In this document: piece after piece, positions 1 to 8,916 of the stretch
Layout: each line of letters starts with the position of its first letter
Position numbering within the stretch: the stretch's first letter is position 1
NCBI RefSeq assembly: GCF_018130145.1
Contig: NZ_JAFCMB010000015.1
Span: forward strand, 62,001-126,000
DNA: 64,000 bases
From: Bradyrhizobium sp. AUGA SZCCT0176
GTDB taxonomy: Bacteria; Pseudomonadota; Alphaproteobacteria; Rhizobiales; Xanthobacteraceae
Reading direction: 5' to 3'
The notes under the pieces: model-generated
What the model was told of the DNA's origin: nothing
The model's database searches: none
What the model saw: only the letters and a program-made list of their open reading frames with translations
Made by a program: the position numbers and the translations under genes

Positions 1-286
1 TCTGCTTGGCCAGATCGGTATAGAGGCCGGCAATCTTCTGCGTCTCGGCGACAAAGGTCTCGTAGGACGAGCGGGCGAATTCGGTCTGGGCTTCGATCGC
101 CTTGTCCACCGACTTCACGCCGGACAGCTTTTCAACAAACGACTTGGTGTCTTCGAACGACTTCTTGGCGTAGTCGCCATAAGCGGTCGCAATCGCCTGA
201 ACACCGCTCTGCAGGTTGCTCGCGGACGCGGCGACCGTTTCGAGATGCTCTTTTCCGTAGCTCTGAATGTCTTCAACCTTGACCAT
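1..286 (-). CDS. Phasin family protein (partial, N-terminal 95 residues)
   Basis: Reads from an ATG at 286 and leaves the window at base 1, so the C-terminus is not visible. The product begins MVKVEDIQSYGKEHLETV and is a helical, Lys/Glu/Ala-rich, cysteine-free sequence with the FxxTKxFxEKL-like amphipathic pattern of alphaproteobacterial phasins, which coat polyhydroxybutyrate granules and control their size. A ribosome binding site (AAGGAC) precedes the ATG by about 6 bases. Its promoter, at 355-383, carries two palindromes that would suit a PhaR-type repressor. Family assignment is by sequence character; the truncated C-terminus limits certainty. Confidence 0.8.
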   Translation of the reverse strand, partial: MVKVEDIQSYGKEHLETVAASASNLQSGVQAIATAYGDYAKKSFEDTKSFVEKLSGVKSVDKAIEAQTEFARSSYETFVAETQKIAGLYTDLAKQ

Positions 287-354
287 CTTGGAGTCCTTTC
301 CCAGACTGAATGTAATTAATCGCCGGGAGGTCCCGGCTCCCTGACCACCCCTCC

Positions 355-383
355 CTTATAGTGCAACGCACAATGCCTGTCAA
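355..383 (-). promoter_or_regulatory. Sigma-70-type promoter of the phasin gene
   Basis: On the minus strand a perfect -35 box TTGACA (378-383) is followed after exactly 17 bases by TATAAG (355-360). Transcription would begin near 348, leaving a 5' leader of about 60 bases before the phasin ATG at 286. This is the best-matched promoter noticed in the window. Confidence 0.75.
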
Positions 384-404
384 GGAATCTTGTGCACCGC
401 ACAA
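359..404. promoter_or_regulatory. Two TTGTGC-N3-GCACAA operators at the phasin promoter
   Basis: Site 1 (359-373) reads TAGTGC-AAC-GCACAA and lies between the -35 and -10 boxes, overlapping the -10. Site 2 (390-404) is a perfect inverted repeat TTGTGC-ACC-GCACAA just upstream of the -35 box. Their centres are 31 bp apart, about three helical turns, so dimers would bind the same face. Repression of phasin genes by PhaR, which binds TGC-N3-GCA type palindromes and is released by PHB, is established in related bacteria; that PhaR is the protein here is inference. Confidence 0.55.
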
Positions 405-687
405 ATATCGACGATTAACGCCAAACACCGGAGTGTTACGCAACGGTTACTTAACCTTTTGGAAACTCGCGCCGCCTAACCTGATTCCCGGACGTGTTCG
501 CCTTCCGATAGACAGATTGAAAGCTGTTTGTGAACAACACCTTAGCTAGAACAGCGACCTGATCGGCCAGCCGGGCCCCAATTGCAGCCTGGCTAAGCGC
601 TTCGAACAGGGAAGCGTCACTGGGCCGATGGGCACAATTTCGCCTCACGAACCGGTGATCAAGACAGAAATTGGGACGGGGAAGTAA

Positions 688-2535
688 ATGCTTCGTACAA
701 CTTTAGCTTCCTCGCGCATGTTGCGAGTTTGCGTTCTCGGGCTGGTCACTCTCACCACTGCAGTCATCTACACCAGCGACAGCGCAGAAGCCCGCCGCTA
801 CCGCCAACGCCACCATGCCCGGCACCACGCCGCCGTGGCGAGCTATAGCCCGCAATTCGCTTCCATCATCGTCGACGGCAATTCCGGCGCCACGCTCTCC
901 TCCAACAATCCCGACGCCCTCCGTCGTCCGGCCTCGCTGACCAAGATCATGACGCTCTACCTGCTGTTCGAGCAGCTCGAGCGCGGCAAGCTGAAGCTGG
1001 ATTCCGAACTGGAAGTGTCCTCGTATGCTTCCCAACAGGCGCCGACCAAACTCGGCCTGAAGCCCGGCCAGACCATCAAGGTCGAAGACGCCATCAAGGG
1101 ACTGGTGACGCGCTCCGCCAATGACGCCTCGGTCGTGATCGCGGAAGCCATTGCCGGCGATGAAGATGAATTCGCCAAGCTGATGACGCGCAAGGCGCGC
1201 GCGCTCGGCATGACCAAGACGGTCTATCGCAACGCCAACGGCCTGCCGAACGACGAACAGCTCACGACCGCGCGCGATCAGGCAACGCTGGGCCGCGCGA
1301 TCCAGGAACGCTTTCCGCGCTACTATCGCTACTTTGCGACCAGCGTATTCAACTATCGCGGCCAGGCGATCCGCAACCACAATCGCCTGCTCGGCAATGT
1401 CGAAGGCGTCGATGGCATCAAGACCGGCTACACCCGCGCGTCGGGCTTTAATCTTGTCAGCTCGATGCGGCGCGGCAACCGCCATCTGATCGGCGTGGTG
1501 CTTGGCGGCCGCAGCGGCGGATCGCGCGACGCCACCATGCGCACCCTGCTCGCGGAAAACCTCGACAAGGGTGCGACCATCCGCACCGCCGCCGCCATCA
1601 CCGAACGCAATTCCGCTGAGGCCAGCGTCGAGGTGGCCGAAGTCGCCAGCACGCCGCGCCCGACCGAGGCGGTCCAGGCCAACAACGCCGCCACGGCCTC
1701 CGAGCCCAGCATGGCCGCAATGCAGGCGACGCGCAGCGTCGCCCCGGCCAAGCCCTCGCTGATGGCCGCAGCCGCAGCCGCCCTGCCGGCGCCGCAACCC
1801 AAACCCGAACAGTCCAAGTTCGCGGCGCAGGCCAAGCCCGAACCGGCCCCGCTGACCAGCGGTGTGATTCAGACCCAGGCGATATCGGCGATCCCCGGCT
1901 CGGCCGAGCCGATGAAGCCGGTCAAGGTCAAGACGGTTCAGGTCAAGGCCGGCGCGATGAAGCTGGCTTCCGCCGGCCCGTCCCAGCCTGTTGCCCCGCC
2001 GATCACCAGCGCGATTGCGCCCGTCCGCCCGGAAGTGGCGGAGACCTCCAGCGCCGTCGTGGCGCGGGCTGAGCCGAGATCTGAAGCCATCAAGCCTGAG
2101 GTGATCAGGCCCGAAATGGCCCGTGCCGAACTGCCGCCGCAGCCCGCCAATCACGGTACCGGGCATGGCGTACTCGGCGTGCTCCCCGCCTCCAGCGTGC
2201 CGTCTGCCCCCGTGCAGGCACTCGCCTATGTCCAGCCACAGACCGTCCAGCAGAACGGCGCCATCAAGCCCGCGGCCACCGTTACCCATACCGGCTGGAT
2301 CATCCAGGTCGGCGCGCTGGAAAGCGAAAGCGAAGCCCGCACCCGCCTCGATCAGGCGCGCAATCAGGCCCGTGGCCTGCTCGGCAAGGCCGATTCCTTC
2401 ACCGAGCCGGTCGTTGCCAAGGATAATCGCAAGCTGTTCCGCGCCCGCTTCGCCGGCCTCGAGCGCGATCAGGCCGAGGCGGTCTGCAAGACGCTGAAGC
2501 GCGCCGACATCTCCTGCATCACCGTTCGTAACTGA
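688..2535 (+). CDS. D-alanyl-D-alanine carboxypeptidase (S11 family) with SPOR tail
   Basis: Trims the terminal D-Ala of peptidoglycan stem peptides in the periplasm. All three penicillin-binding motifs are present: SxxK as SLTK at residues 83-86, SxN as SAN at 143-145 and KTG at 245-247. An N-terminal hydrophobic segment (about 12-30) acts as signal or anchor. Residues 300-525 are a low-complexity Ala/Pro/Lys linker, and the last 85 residues form a SPOR domain (starting TGWIIQVGALES), which binds denuded glycan at division septa. The 615-residue length exceeds plain DacA-type enzymes (about 380-400) because of this linker and SPOR domain. Monocistronic: preceded by 400 bases of intergenic DNA and closed by a strong terminator at 2555. 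Confidence 0.93.
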   Translation: MLRTTLASSRMLRVCVLGLVTLTTAVIYTSDSAEARRYRQRHHARHHAAVASYSPQFASIIVDGNSGATLSSNNPDALRRPASLTKIMTLYLLFEQLERGKLKLDSELEVSSYASQQAPTKLGLKPGQTIKVEDAIKGLVTRSANDASVVIAEAIAGDEDEFAKLMTRKARALGMTKTVYRNANGLPNDEQLTTARDQATLGRAIQERFPRYYRYFATSVFNYRGQAIRNHNRLLGNVEGVDGIKTGYTRASGFNLVSSMRRGNRHLIGVVLGGRSGGSRDATMRTLLAENLDKGATIRTAAAITERNSAEASVEVAEVASTPRPTEAVQANNAATASEPSMAAMQATRSVAPAKPSLMAAAAAALPAPQPKPEQSKFAAQAKPEPAPLTSGVIQTQAISAIPGSAEPMKPVKVKTVQVKAGAMKLASAGPSQPVAPPITSAIAPVRPEVAETSSAVVARAEPRSEAIKPEVIRPEMARAELPPQPANHGTGHGVLGVLPASSVPSAPVQALAYVQPQTVQQNGAIKPAATVTHTGWIIQVGALESESEARTRLDQARNQARGLLGKADSFTEPVVAKDNRKLFRARFAGLERDQAEAVCKTLKRADISCITVRN

Positions 2536-2554
2536 CCTTCTCTCTCTTGTTCGC

Positions 2555-2588
2555 AAAGCCGGCGCCGCAAGCGCCGGCTTTGTTGTTT
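2555..2588 (+). terminator. Rho-independent terminator after the carboxypeptidase gene
   Basis: An 11-bp perfect stem (AAAGCCGGCGC / GCGCCGGCTTT, arms 2555-2565 and 2571-2581) closes a 5-base loop and runs into a T-rich tract, 19 bases after the stop codon. Confidence 0.85.
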
Positions 2589-2786
2589 CCAGAGCACAGT
2601 TGCAGACGCCGTGCGGTCGCTGGCGGCAAATCGAACCTGCGCAAACTTCTCGTCAAGAATTTACGGTTAAGTTTTCCGGAATGAAGGATCGACCACGCCG
2701 GAAAATGGCGGGCGACACGGGGCATCAACCAGAGAATAGGGCAGCGGCAGCTCTCGGTTTGTAGCGTTTGGTAGCGTTTGCCGGAG

Positions 2787-3515
2787 TTAGCTGAGATGCG
2801 CGCGAAGCAGAGTATCCTTGGCCTCGTTTACACGGGCGGCGAGGTACGTCGAGCCCCCTTGATCGGGATGCAGTTTCTTCATCAGGGCGCGGTGCGCCCG
2901 GCTGATGTCGTCACGCCCCGCCCCCGGCTGCAGGCCAAGGATCTGATAGGCCTCCTCGTCCGTCATTTTGCCGCTCGGCGGCGCGCGGCGTTGCCCCCCT
3001 GCCGCGTCGCCCTGCGCGTTCTGACGCCAGGCGGGAAACCGGCGGTCCAGATAGCTTTCAAGTAACGCGACGCTTTCGGCGTCGAAGCCGGACATGATCG
3101 TCGTCAGCTGCGCCAGGTCGAACTCGTCGAGCGAGCGGCCGGCATAGGGCCCATCGACGATCTGGCCCGACAGGGCGCCGCTGTCGTGATCGAGGCTCAT
3201 GTCGAGAAACTGCGATCGCACGCGCGAGGTCTGTCCGGGCGAGCGCTGCGTGCCGCCGCCGAATATCCCGCCGATATTGCTGAAGCCCGACGGGCCGAAC
3301 GGCGACCAGCCGAGCAGTCCCGCTCCGAAGATGCCGAGCGGGATCGCCACCGCCAGTTCGCCCCTGAGCCCGGTGAAGGCCGCGACCGCCAGCGCGATGA
3401 TGCCGCCGCCGATCTTGAGCAGCCGCGCAAGCACGACCGGATTGGCCGCACGAAACATCTGCAGCAGCAAATAAAGCAGGACAACGGCGACGACACCGGC
3501 AATCAGGGTTGGCAT
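2787..3515 (-). CDS. Membrane-anchored J-domain (DnaJ-like) protein
   Basis: A 242-residue protein with two hydrophobic segments near the N-terminus (about residues 2-20 and 35-68) and a J domain at the extreme C-terminus (about 186-242) containing the essential HPD tripeptide (LHPDQGG) that stimulates Hsp70 ATPase. The topology, membrane segments first and a C-terminal J domain, resembles the TIM14/DjlA type rather than DnaJ, since there is no Gly/Phe or zinc-finger region. It probably recruits DnaK to the inner membrane. It is followed 67 bases upstream on the same strand by the VWA gene; the two could be cotranscribed. Confidence 0.85.
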   Translation of the reverse strand: MPTLIAGVVAVVLLYLLLQMFRAANPVVLARLLKIGGGIIALAVAAFTGLRGELAVAIPLGIFGAGLLGWSPFGPSGFSNIGGIFGGGTQRSPGQTSRVRSQFLDMSLDHDSGALSGQIVDGPYAGRSLDEFDLAQLTTIMSGFDAESVALLESYLDRRFPAWRQNAQGDAAGGQRRAPPSGKMTDEEAYQILGLQPGAGRDDISRAHRALMKKLHPDQGGSTYLAARVNEAKDTLLRAHLS

Positions 3516-3582
3516 GGGCCCAATATAGTCGCCCCGGCGGCAAAAAGCATGGCGATCCGCACCTGAAGAGCCAAGCTGGCGA

Positions 3583-4347
3583 TCATTTCATCTGGCCGAT
3601 CAGCTTGGCCGCGCCGCTTCTGGTCTTCGACAGCCGCAGCAGCGCTTCGCGTCCGCCGGCGGCATAGGCCGCTGCAGCTCGCAACAGCTCGCGCAACTGG
3701 GCCGCGGCGCCGGGATCGAACCTGCACCATGCCCCGCCGGTGAGGCGCGCGATCTCACGGAACGCGTGCTCGGCCGCAACGTCGTGGCCTTCCTGGAACA
3801 TGAACACGGGCACCTTGAGCAGGCCGAGTTCACCGGCCTTGGCGCAGAGGTCGTCGACCGACTCTTCCATGGCGTCGCCGACGAACACTACGGCGCGCAC
3901 GGCGGAAGCGACCGCCTCGCGGCGGGCTTCCGAGAGCACCTTGCCGATCTGGGTATTGCCGCCCTGGCAATCGATCTTGGTCATCAATTTAGCGAGTTGC
4001 GCCGAGTCGGAGATCCATCCCGTCGCGCGGCATTCATTGAGGCCGCGGTAGTAGACCAGGCGAATGTCGAGGCTGCCGAGCGAAGCCGCTTCGCGAAACA
4101 TATCGGCCTGCAGCGCGCAGGCCATGTCCCAGGTCGGTTGCCGGCTCATGGTGGCGTCGAGCGCGAACACCAGCCTGCCCTTTGCGCCGGTCCGGTGCGG
4201 CGACATGGCGCGAGCCTTGGCGACAAAGGCAGCGATGTCTTCGGCCGCCGAGGGCCGGGCTTCCGGCAACGGAGAGCTGCGCGATTGAGGTTTCTGCGCC
4301 GAGAAGACGTCGGCGGGAGATTTCGGTTTGGTGGGTTCGCCGGCCAT
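3583..4347 (-). CDS. VWA-domain protein
   Basis: About 254 residues, starting at the ATG at 4347; an in-frame TTG four codons upstream is possible. A von Willebrand factor A fold is indicated by an MIDAS-like DATMS near residue 69, by the strand VVFVGDAMEES further on, and by hydrophobic strands VPVFMFQEG. The first 50 residues are Pro/Lys/Ser-rich and probably disordered. No signal peptide, so cytoplasmic. VWA proteins of this size usually mediate metal-dependent protein contacts, often with AAA ATPases, but no partner ATPase is nearby. The only close neighbour is the J-domain gene. Confidence 0.8.
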   Translation of the reverse strand: MAGEPTKPKSPADVFSAQKPQSRSSPLPEARPSAAEDIAAFVAKARAMSPHRTGAKGRLVFALDATMSRQPTWDMACALQADMFREAASLGSLDIRLVYYRGLNECRATGWISDSAQLAKLMTKIDCQGGNTQIGKVLSEARREAVASAVRAVVFVGDAMEESVDDLCAKAGELGLLKVPVFMFQEGHDVAAEHAFREIARLTGGAWCRFDPGAAAQLRELLRAAAAYAAGGREALLRLSKTRSGAAKLIGQMK

Positions 4348-4457
4348 GAGCGCTCGCAATTGCAGCAGGCTCTATGTGGGGCTGACTATAAAGGGCGTCA
4401 ATGCACCCGGTCGTGATCCGCCGGGATCAGGCAGCGGAAGCGTTAACAGCGGAGCCG

Positions 4458-5342
4458 TTAGTTGGTCGCCGACTTGATGGTCGGTGGGTTGCTGGCCAGC
4501 GGCACCGGCCCCGGATTGCTCACGAGCGGATCCGGCACCTTGGTCGGCACCGGCTTCAGCACACTGCTGTCGCTGTTATCAGCGATGAACTTGTCGAGCA
4601 TCGTCTGGATCGACGACTTTGCCGCATCGGGCCCGGTATCGCGCATATCGTTGTGCTGGTAGCCGGTGTTCACGACTGTAATACCGGCCTTCTCGCACTG
4701 GTCGTCATCCGGCACGACGCCCGGATCCGGCTTGAACTGCGTGTCCTTCGAGCGGAACGACAGGATCTTGAACTTGCCGTCGGTCAGGAACGGCACGCGC
4801 AGATTGTCCAGCGTCACCACCTTCTTGATCTCGTCGGGATATTGCTTGGCGAAATACATCGAGATATCGCCGCCCATCGAGTGCCCCACCATGGTCACCC
4901 TGGCGTAGTCGGCGTTGGGCAAGACCTTCTTCATTTCCTCGATGGCAAAATGGATGTTGGCGACGCCGCGCTGAATTTGCGGCAGGCGGCCGACATAGAG
5001 TTCGCCGACCTTGGTCACCATCGGCGGATCGGTCGGCAGATCATGCTGCGGGCTGACCGCAAGATAGCCGCGCGCGGCGAACGCGTTGGAGAGGAACGAA
5101 TACTCGGTATGCTTGACGGTGTTGCCGTGATTGATGATCGCAACCGGCAGCGTGATCATGCCGGCATTAGCCTGCATTTCCTTGTCGCGCCGAACGGCGA
5201 TATTGACCGCGACCAAACGATTGTCTCGCGCCGGATCATGGAATGCGATGGTCTCGTGACGGATCGCCCACTTGCTCGCGGTAAAATACGCGACCGCAAC
5301 CAGTACGGTAAGTGAAAGCAGAACGGCAATTCCACGTTTCAT
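4458..5342 (-). CDS. Alpha/beta hydrolase, exported or membrane-anchored
   Basis: The 294-residue product starts with a hydrophobic segment (residues 4-22) that serves as signal peptide or anchor. The nucleophile elbow is GHSMGGDIS, with downstream acidic and histidine residues (for example GYQHNDM) fitting a Ser-Asp-His triad. The early HGNTVKHTEYSFLSNAFAARGY region matches dienelactone-hydrolase/chlorophyllase-like lipases. The C-terminal 50 residues are Pro/Asn-rich. The substrate cannot be read from sequence. A 22-bp palindrome sits 69 bases upstream of the start. Confidence 0.78.
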   Translation of the reverse strand: MKRGIAVLLSLTVLVAVAYFTASKWAIRHETIAFHDPARDNRLVAVNIAVRRDKEMQANAGMITLPVAIINHGNTVKHTEYSFLSNAFAARGYLAVSPQHDLPTDPPMVTKVGELYVGRLPQIQRGVANIHFAIEEMKKVLPNADYARVTMVGHSMGGDISMYFAKQYPDEIKKVVTLDNLRVPFLTDGKFKILSFRSKDTQFKPDPGVVPDDDQCEKAGITVVNTGYQHNDMRDTGPDAAKSSIQTMLDKFIADNSDSSVLKPVPTKVPDPLVSNPGPVPLASNPPTIKSATN

Positions 5343-5659
5343 CGGCGTCCTCGGGGCCCCGGTAGGGGCTATGTCAGTCTCAAGACTCTTCGGCCTCGTT
5401 CTTGATGATATATGTCACAGCGGCGTGACATAAAGTCCAAATGTTGTGAATTGAGCGCCTGATCGTTGTGCGATGCACCCATCCATTGTGCAGTTGCTCA
5501 CTACCCGGCGATCATTTCCTATTTGCCTATATACGACGGCCCCAACCAAGCTTCGGTTCGACCGAACGATAAAAGTCTAATGAAAACGGTATTGTAGGCA
5601 ATTCGTTCCCTTATTTCGCACGCCGCGTCTGCCCTGGAAATCCCGGAAAACCACTGGAT
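5343..5659. other. Intergenic region with a 22-bp palindrome
   Basis: No gene is supported. Upstream of the hydrolase there is a perfect inverted repeat TATGTCAC-N6-GTGACATA at 5411-5432, suitable as an operator. Further up at 5466-5478 TTGTGC-GAT-GCAC resembles the operators at the phasin promoter (359-404), but its right half is incomplete. Confidence 0.45.
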
Positions 5660-6430
5660 TCAGCCCGCGGTATAGATGATCAGCTTCAGTGCCGGATCGT
5701 CATTGGCCTGGAAGCTCGCGTATTCCAGCTTCAGCCGCCCCTTCCTCGGATGGCTCAGGGATTTCTGGCCGGCCGAGACGCCGCCAATATCATGGGCCTC
5801 CCACCAGCCCGAAAATTCGGGACAGCCCTGCCGCAGCCGTGCAAGCAGTTCCTGGAACGCGGGATCGCCGGCCCACAAATCATGCGTGGCGCGGAACTGC
5901 GCCACGATGCGCCGCGCCTCTTCTTCCCATGAAGCGCCGAATAACTTTCGCGTCGCGCGGTTGGTCAGCACGGTGAGAAGAATGTTGCGGTCGCCTTCCG
6001 GCAGCCGGCTGAACGCAAAGATTTCATCCGCGGCCGCATTCCAGGCCAGAATGTCCCAGCGGCGGCCGGTGACATAGGCCGGCAAATTGAGCCGCTCGAC
6101 GGTGCGCCGGACTGCAGGCGGTACGGTTTCGGGGACAAAGGCGCGGCGGTCGGCATTCTGCGTCAGTGCCCGCAGATGCTTGTGCTCAGCCTTGCCGAGC
6201 CGCAGCGCGCGGGCCAGCGCGTCGATCGTCGCCGCCGACGGACTGACGGTGCGCCCCTGCTCGAGCCGGATGTACCAGTCGACGCCGATGCCTGCGAGTT
6301 CGGCAACTTCTTCGCGCCGCAAGCCGGGCGTTCGCCGCCGCCGCCCGATCGGCAGGCCGACCGCCTTTGGCGTCAGCTTTTCCCGCCGCGAGCGCAGGAA
6401 ATCGCCGAGTTCGCTTTGCCTGGGATTCAT
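5660..6430 (-). CDS. XRE-family regulator with MmyB-like ligand-binding domain
   Basis: A 256-residue regulator from the ATG at 6430. The N-terminal helix-turn-helix (about residues 10-75) includes RRTPGLRREEVAELAGIGVD followed by WYIRLEQGR, the signature of this family. The remainder is the MmyB-type PAS-like ligand pocket (YVTGRRWDILAWNAAADEIF). Such regulators often act on a divergent oxidoreductase gene, and here the quinone-oxidoreductase-like gene starts 111 bases away in the opposite direction. A 10-bp palindrome, ATCCTAGGAT at 6463-6472, lies between them. The reading frame stays open far upstream of 6430, but that part only mirrors the opposite gene. Confidence 0.88.
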   Translation of the reverse strand: MNPRQSELGDFLRSRREKLTPKAVGLPIGRRRRTPGLRREEVAELAGIGVDWYIRLEQGRTVSPSAATIDALARALRLGKAEHKHLRALTQNADRRAFVPETVPPAVRRTVERLNLPAYVTGRRWDILAWNAAADEIFAFSRLPEGDRNILLTVLTNRATRKLFGASWEEEARRIVAQFRATHDLWAGDPAFQELLARLRQGCPEFSGWWEAHDIGGVSAGQKSLSHPRKGRLKLEYASFQANDDPALKLIIYTAG

Positions 6431-6462
6431 GGGCCTGCACTTCGTCAGCGGGGGATCATTCA

Positions 6463-6472
6463 ATCCTAGGAT
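6463..6472. promoter_or_regulatory. Possible operator between the divergent regulator and oxidoreductase
   Basis: ATCCTAGGAT is a perfect 10-bp palindrome placed 33 bases from the regulator start and 70 bases from the oxidoreductase start. It is short and may be chance. Confidence 0.3.
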
Positions 6473-6541
6473 AATACCAGGTCTTGTTGGCGAAATGAAG
6501 GGTTGCGAAAATCGGCTCCTCGTTGCGAAAGGATGCCCATC

Positions 6542-7633
6542 ATGAAAGCCGCCGTCTTGAAACAATTCGGATCGCCGCTCGCGATCGAAACCCTGCCCGA
6601 TCCCGTCCTCGGCACCGGCGAAGTGATCGTCGACGTGATGGCGAGCCGGGTTCTCGCCTACGCCAATGAAGTCCTGAGCGGCGAACGCAAATACCTGCTG
6701 GAATTGCCTGTGGTGCCGGGTCCCGGCGCGATCGGCCGCGTCCGCGCCACCGGCCCGGATGCGACCCATCTGGCCACGGGCGACTGGGTCTATTGCGATC
6801 CGACGGTGCGCTCGCGCGATGATGCGCTTGCCCCCGACATCGCGCTGCAGGGCCTGACCGCCGGCAGCGACGGCGGTCTGCGGCTGCAGCGATACTTTCA
6901 CGATGGGGCATGGGCCGGACAAATGCGGGTGCCGACGGAAAACGCCGCACGGATCGGCAGCATTGCAGAAGCGGACGCCGCGCGCTGGTGCGCGCTGGGC
7001 ACGCTGCTGGTGCCGTATGGTGGCTTCCTCGCCGCCCAATTGCAGGCCGGAGAGACCGTATTGGTCAATGGCGCCACCGGCAGCTTTGGCAGCGCGGCGG
7101 TGGCCGTCGCGTTGGGCATGGGTGCCGCTTGCGTCATCGCAACCGGCCGCAACGAAAAGGCGCTGGCCGATCTCGTGCGCCGGTTCGGCCCACGCGTCCG
7201 TATCGTTCCGATGCGCGGCGAGGAGGAAGACGACCGCAAGCGGATCCTGCAAGCCGCCGCGGGCGGCATCGACTGCGTGCTGGACATCCTGCCGCCGGCG
7301 GCCAACGCGATGCAGGTGCGGACCGCCATCCTCGCGGTGCGGCCTTACGGACGCGTGGTGCTGATGGGCGGCGTCGGCATGCTCGGCGGCGCCGGCCTCG
7401 ACCTGCCCTATTCATGGATGATGCGGAACTGCATCACCCTTCGCGGCCAATGGATGTACCCGCCGCACGCGGCCCTGTTGATGGTTGGGCTTGTTCGCGC
7501 TGGCCTGGTCAGCCTGGATCAATTCGAGGTCACTTCGTTTGCGCTCGACGACGCCAACGCCGCGGTCGCGCATGCGGCAAGCAATAGTGGTCCGTTCCGG
7601 ATGACGGTGATCGAGCCGCCGAGATCGCGCTGA
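6542..7633 (+). CDS. Zinc-independent alcohol dehydrogenase/quinone oxidoreductase family protein
   Basis: About 363 residues. The start at ATG 6542 is preferred because GAAAGGA lies 7-9 bases upstream; the ATG at 6533 would overlap that site. The MDR fold is shown by the N-terminal GroES-like region (MKAAVLKQFGSPLAIETLPDP) and a Rossmann nucleotide-binding loop VNGATGSFGSAAVAVALGMG in the middle. The structural and catalytic zinc-binding cysteine cluster of classical alcohol dehydrogenases is missing, as in NADPH quinone reductases. Cytoplasmic NAD(P)H-dependent reduction is expected; the substrate is unknown. Probably controlled by the divergent MmyB-type regulator. Confidence 0.85.
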   Translation: MKAAVLKQFGSPLAIETLPDPVLGTGEVIVDVMASRVLAYANEVLSGERKYLLELPVVPGPGAIGRVRATGPDATHLATGDWVYCDPTVRSRDDALAPDIALQGLTAGSDGGLRLQRYFHDGAWAGQMRVPTENAARIGSIAEADAARWCALGTLLVPYGGFLAAQLQAGETVLVNGATGSFGSAAVAVALGMGAACVIATGRNEKALADLVRRFGPRVRIVPMRGEEEDDRKRILQAAAGGIDCVLDILPPAANAMQVRTAILAVRPYGRVVLMGGVGMLGGAGLDLPYSWMMRNCITLRGQWMYPPHAALLMVGLVRAGLVSLDQFEVTSFALDDANAAVAHAASNSGPFRMTVIEPPRSR

Positions 7634-7660
7634 TCAGGCGCCGATGATCGAGCACCTTGG

Positions 7661-8584
7661 TCAGGCGCCGAGGATGTCGTGGACTTCGAGCGGCTTGTCG
7701 ACCTGGCTGAACCATTCGGCGCGGTTGGCGGCCCTCCGCCGGCCGCGCTCGTCGAGCGGCAGCTTCAACTGGCGGAGCAGGCTCGTCACCTCCTCGCGCG
7801 CCGTCACATGGCCCATGCTCGGCCGCGTGCCGAGCGTGGCCTCATCGAGGTCGTCGAGCGCGGTCAGCCCGCGCGGGAAGAATTCACGGTAGACCACCCG
7901 CTCGGCAAGGCCGTCGATCGAACGAAAGCCCAGCCGCAACGACAGATCCTTCAGACTGTCGGCGACGAGCTGCTTGTTGCGCGAGCCGATCATCGACAGC
8001 CGGTTGCGCACCACGATCCAGTCGGTCGAAGCGCCGTCGAGCTGGCGGCGCTTGCGCCGGACGTCGCGCACCATCTCGGCATAGTGGCTTTCGCCGGTCA
8101 CCGAATAGGTGGCCGGGTCGACGGTGCCGAGCACGTCGAAATCGAGGAAGCTGTCGTTGATCGGCGTCACCAGCGTATCGGCCATCGAATGGGCCAGGCG
8201 CATCAGATAGGAATCCGACCCCGGCGTATCGATGACGATGAAGTCGAAGGCGCGCTCGACCGTGCTCACCGCTTCCATGAATTGTTGGAACTCGGAATTT
8301 TCATTGTCGGCGATCTGCATCGTCTCGCCGAGCTTGATGCAAAAGTGGACGGGAATTTCGAGATCGAGGCCGGTGCGGCGGGCCCACGCGGTGCGGTTGC
8401 CGATGTACCGGGTGAAGCTCTGCTGGCGGCAGTCGAGGTCGATGGTGGCGACACGCTGACCGGCTTTCATCAGGGCGACAGCGATATGCAGTGCGGTGGT
8501 GGATTTCCCCGAACCGCCCTTCTCGTTGCCGAGCACGACGACATGCGCCGAACCGGACTGACCCTGACTAGCCTGAACCAACAT
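7661..8584 (-). CDS. mipZ: Division-plane positioning ATPase MipZ (ParA family)
   Basis: A 307-residue ParA/MinD-type ATPase with a deviant Walker A motif KGGSGKST at residues 22-29, the A' motif TIDLDCRQ near 47-54 and a Walker B stretch FDFIVIDTPGSDS. Length and the DxDxRQ sequence match MipZ, which in alphaproteobacteria forms gradients from the ParB-marked poles and inhibits FtsZ polymerisation away from midcell. It acts in the cytoplasm on nucleoid and ParB. It is read divergently from panC, with 332 bases between. Confidence 0.93.
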   Translation of the reverse strand: MLVQASQGQSGSAHVVVLGNEKGGSGKSTTALHIAVALMKAGQRVATIDLDCRQQSFTRYIGNRTAWARRTGLDLEIPVHFCIKLGETMQIADNENSEFQQFMEAVSTVERAFDFIVIDTPGSDSYLMRLAHSMADTLVTPINDSFLDFDVLGTVDPATYSVTGESHYAEMVRDVRRKRRQLDGASTDWIVVRNRLSMIGSRNKQLVADSLKDLSLRLGFRSIDGLAERVVYREFFPRGLTALDDLDEATLGTRPSMGHVTAREEVTSLLRQLKLPLDERGRRRAANRAEWFSQVDKPLEVHDILGA

Positions 8585-8916
8585 GACTCAACCCCAACCC
8601 CCATTTGATATCTTCAAATCACGCGCGGCTGTGGTCAAGCGAAATGCGTGATAACGCTTTTAAATCATTGTCTGCCTGCCTTAATCATGAATCCGCTTGG
8701 CGACATCGCGTTCATCTGTGATCGAGCGCACGTTTCCACGCGCCGAACCCGACTGGCGATACATGACCCATGCAGCTACGTCGGACTGCCGTGATGAGTT
8801 GCACAGGTTGATCACCTTGGCGGCAATGCCTCGGCCTTATAAGGTCGCATCGCCCGCCAAGAGGCCGCGGCCAACAGCCCCCTCACCCCAAACATCGTGC
8901 AAGAGATCGAGCCCAG
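8585..8916. other. Intergenic region between divergent mipZ and panC
   Basis: No gene is supported; the region must hold both promoters. No clear -35/-10 pair, palindrome or terminator was seen. Confidence 0.4.

Noticed and set aside
703..2556. 617-codon open frame antisense to the carboxypeptidase gene
   Set aside because: Gly/Arg/Ala/His-rich translation without motifs; a mirror of high-GC codon use in the real gene.
6431..7252. N-terminal extension of the MmyB-type regulator
   Set aside because: It overlaps the opposite oxidoreductase throughout; the family starts at the ATG at 6430.
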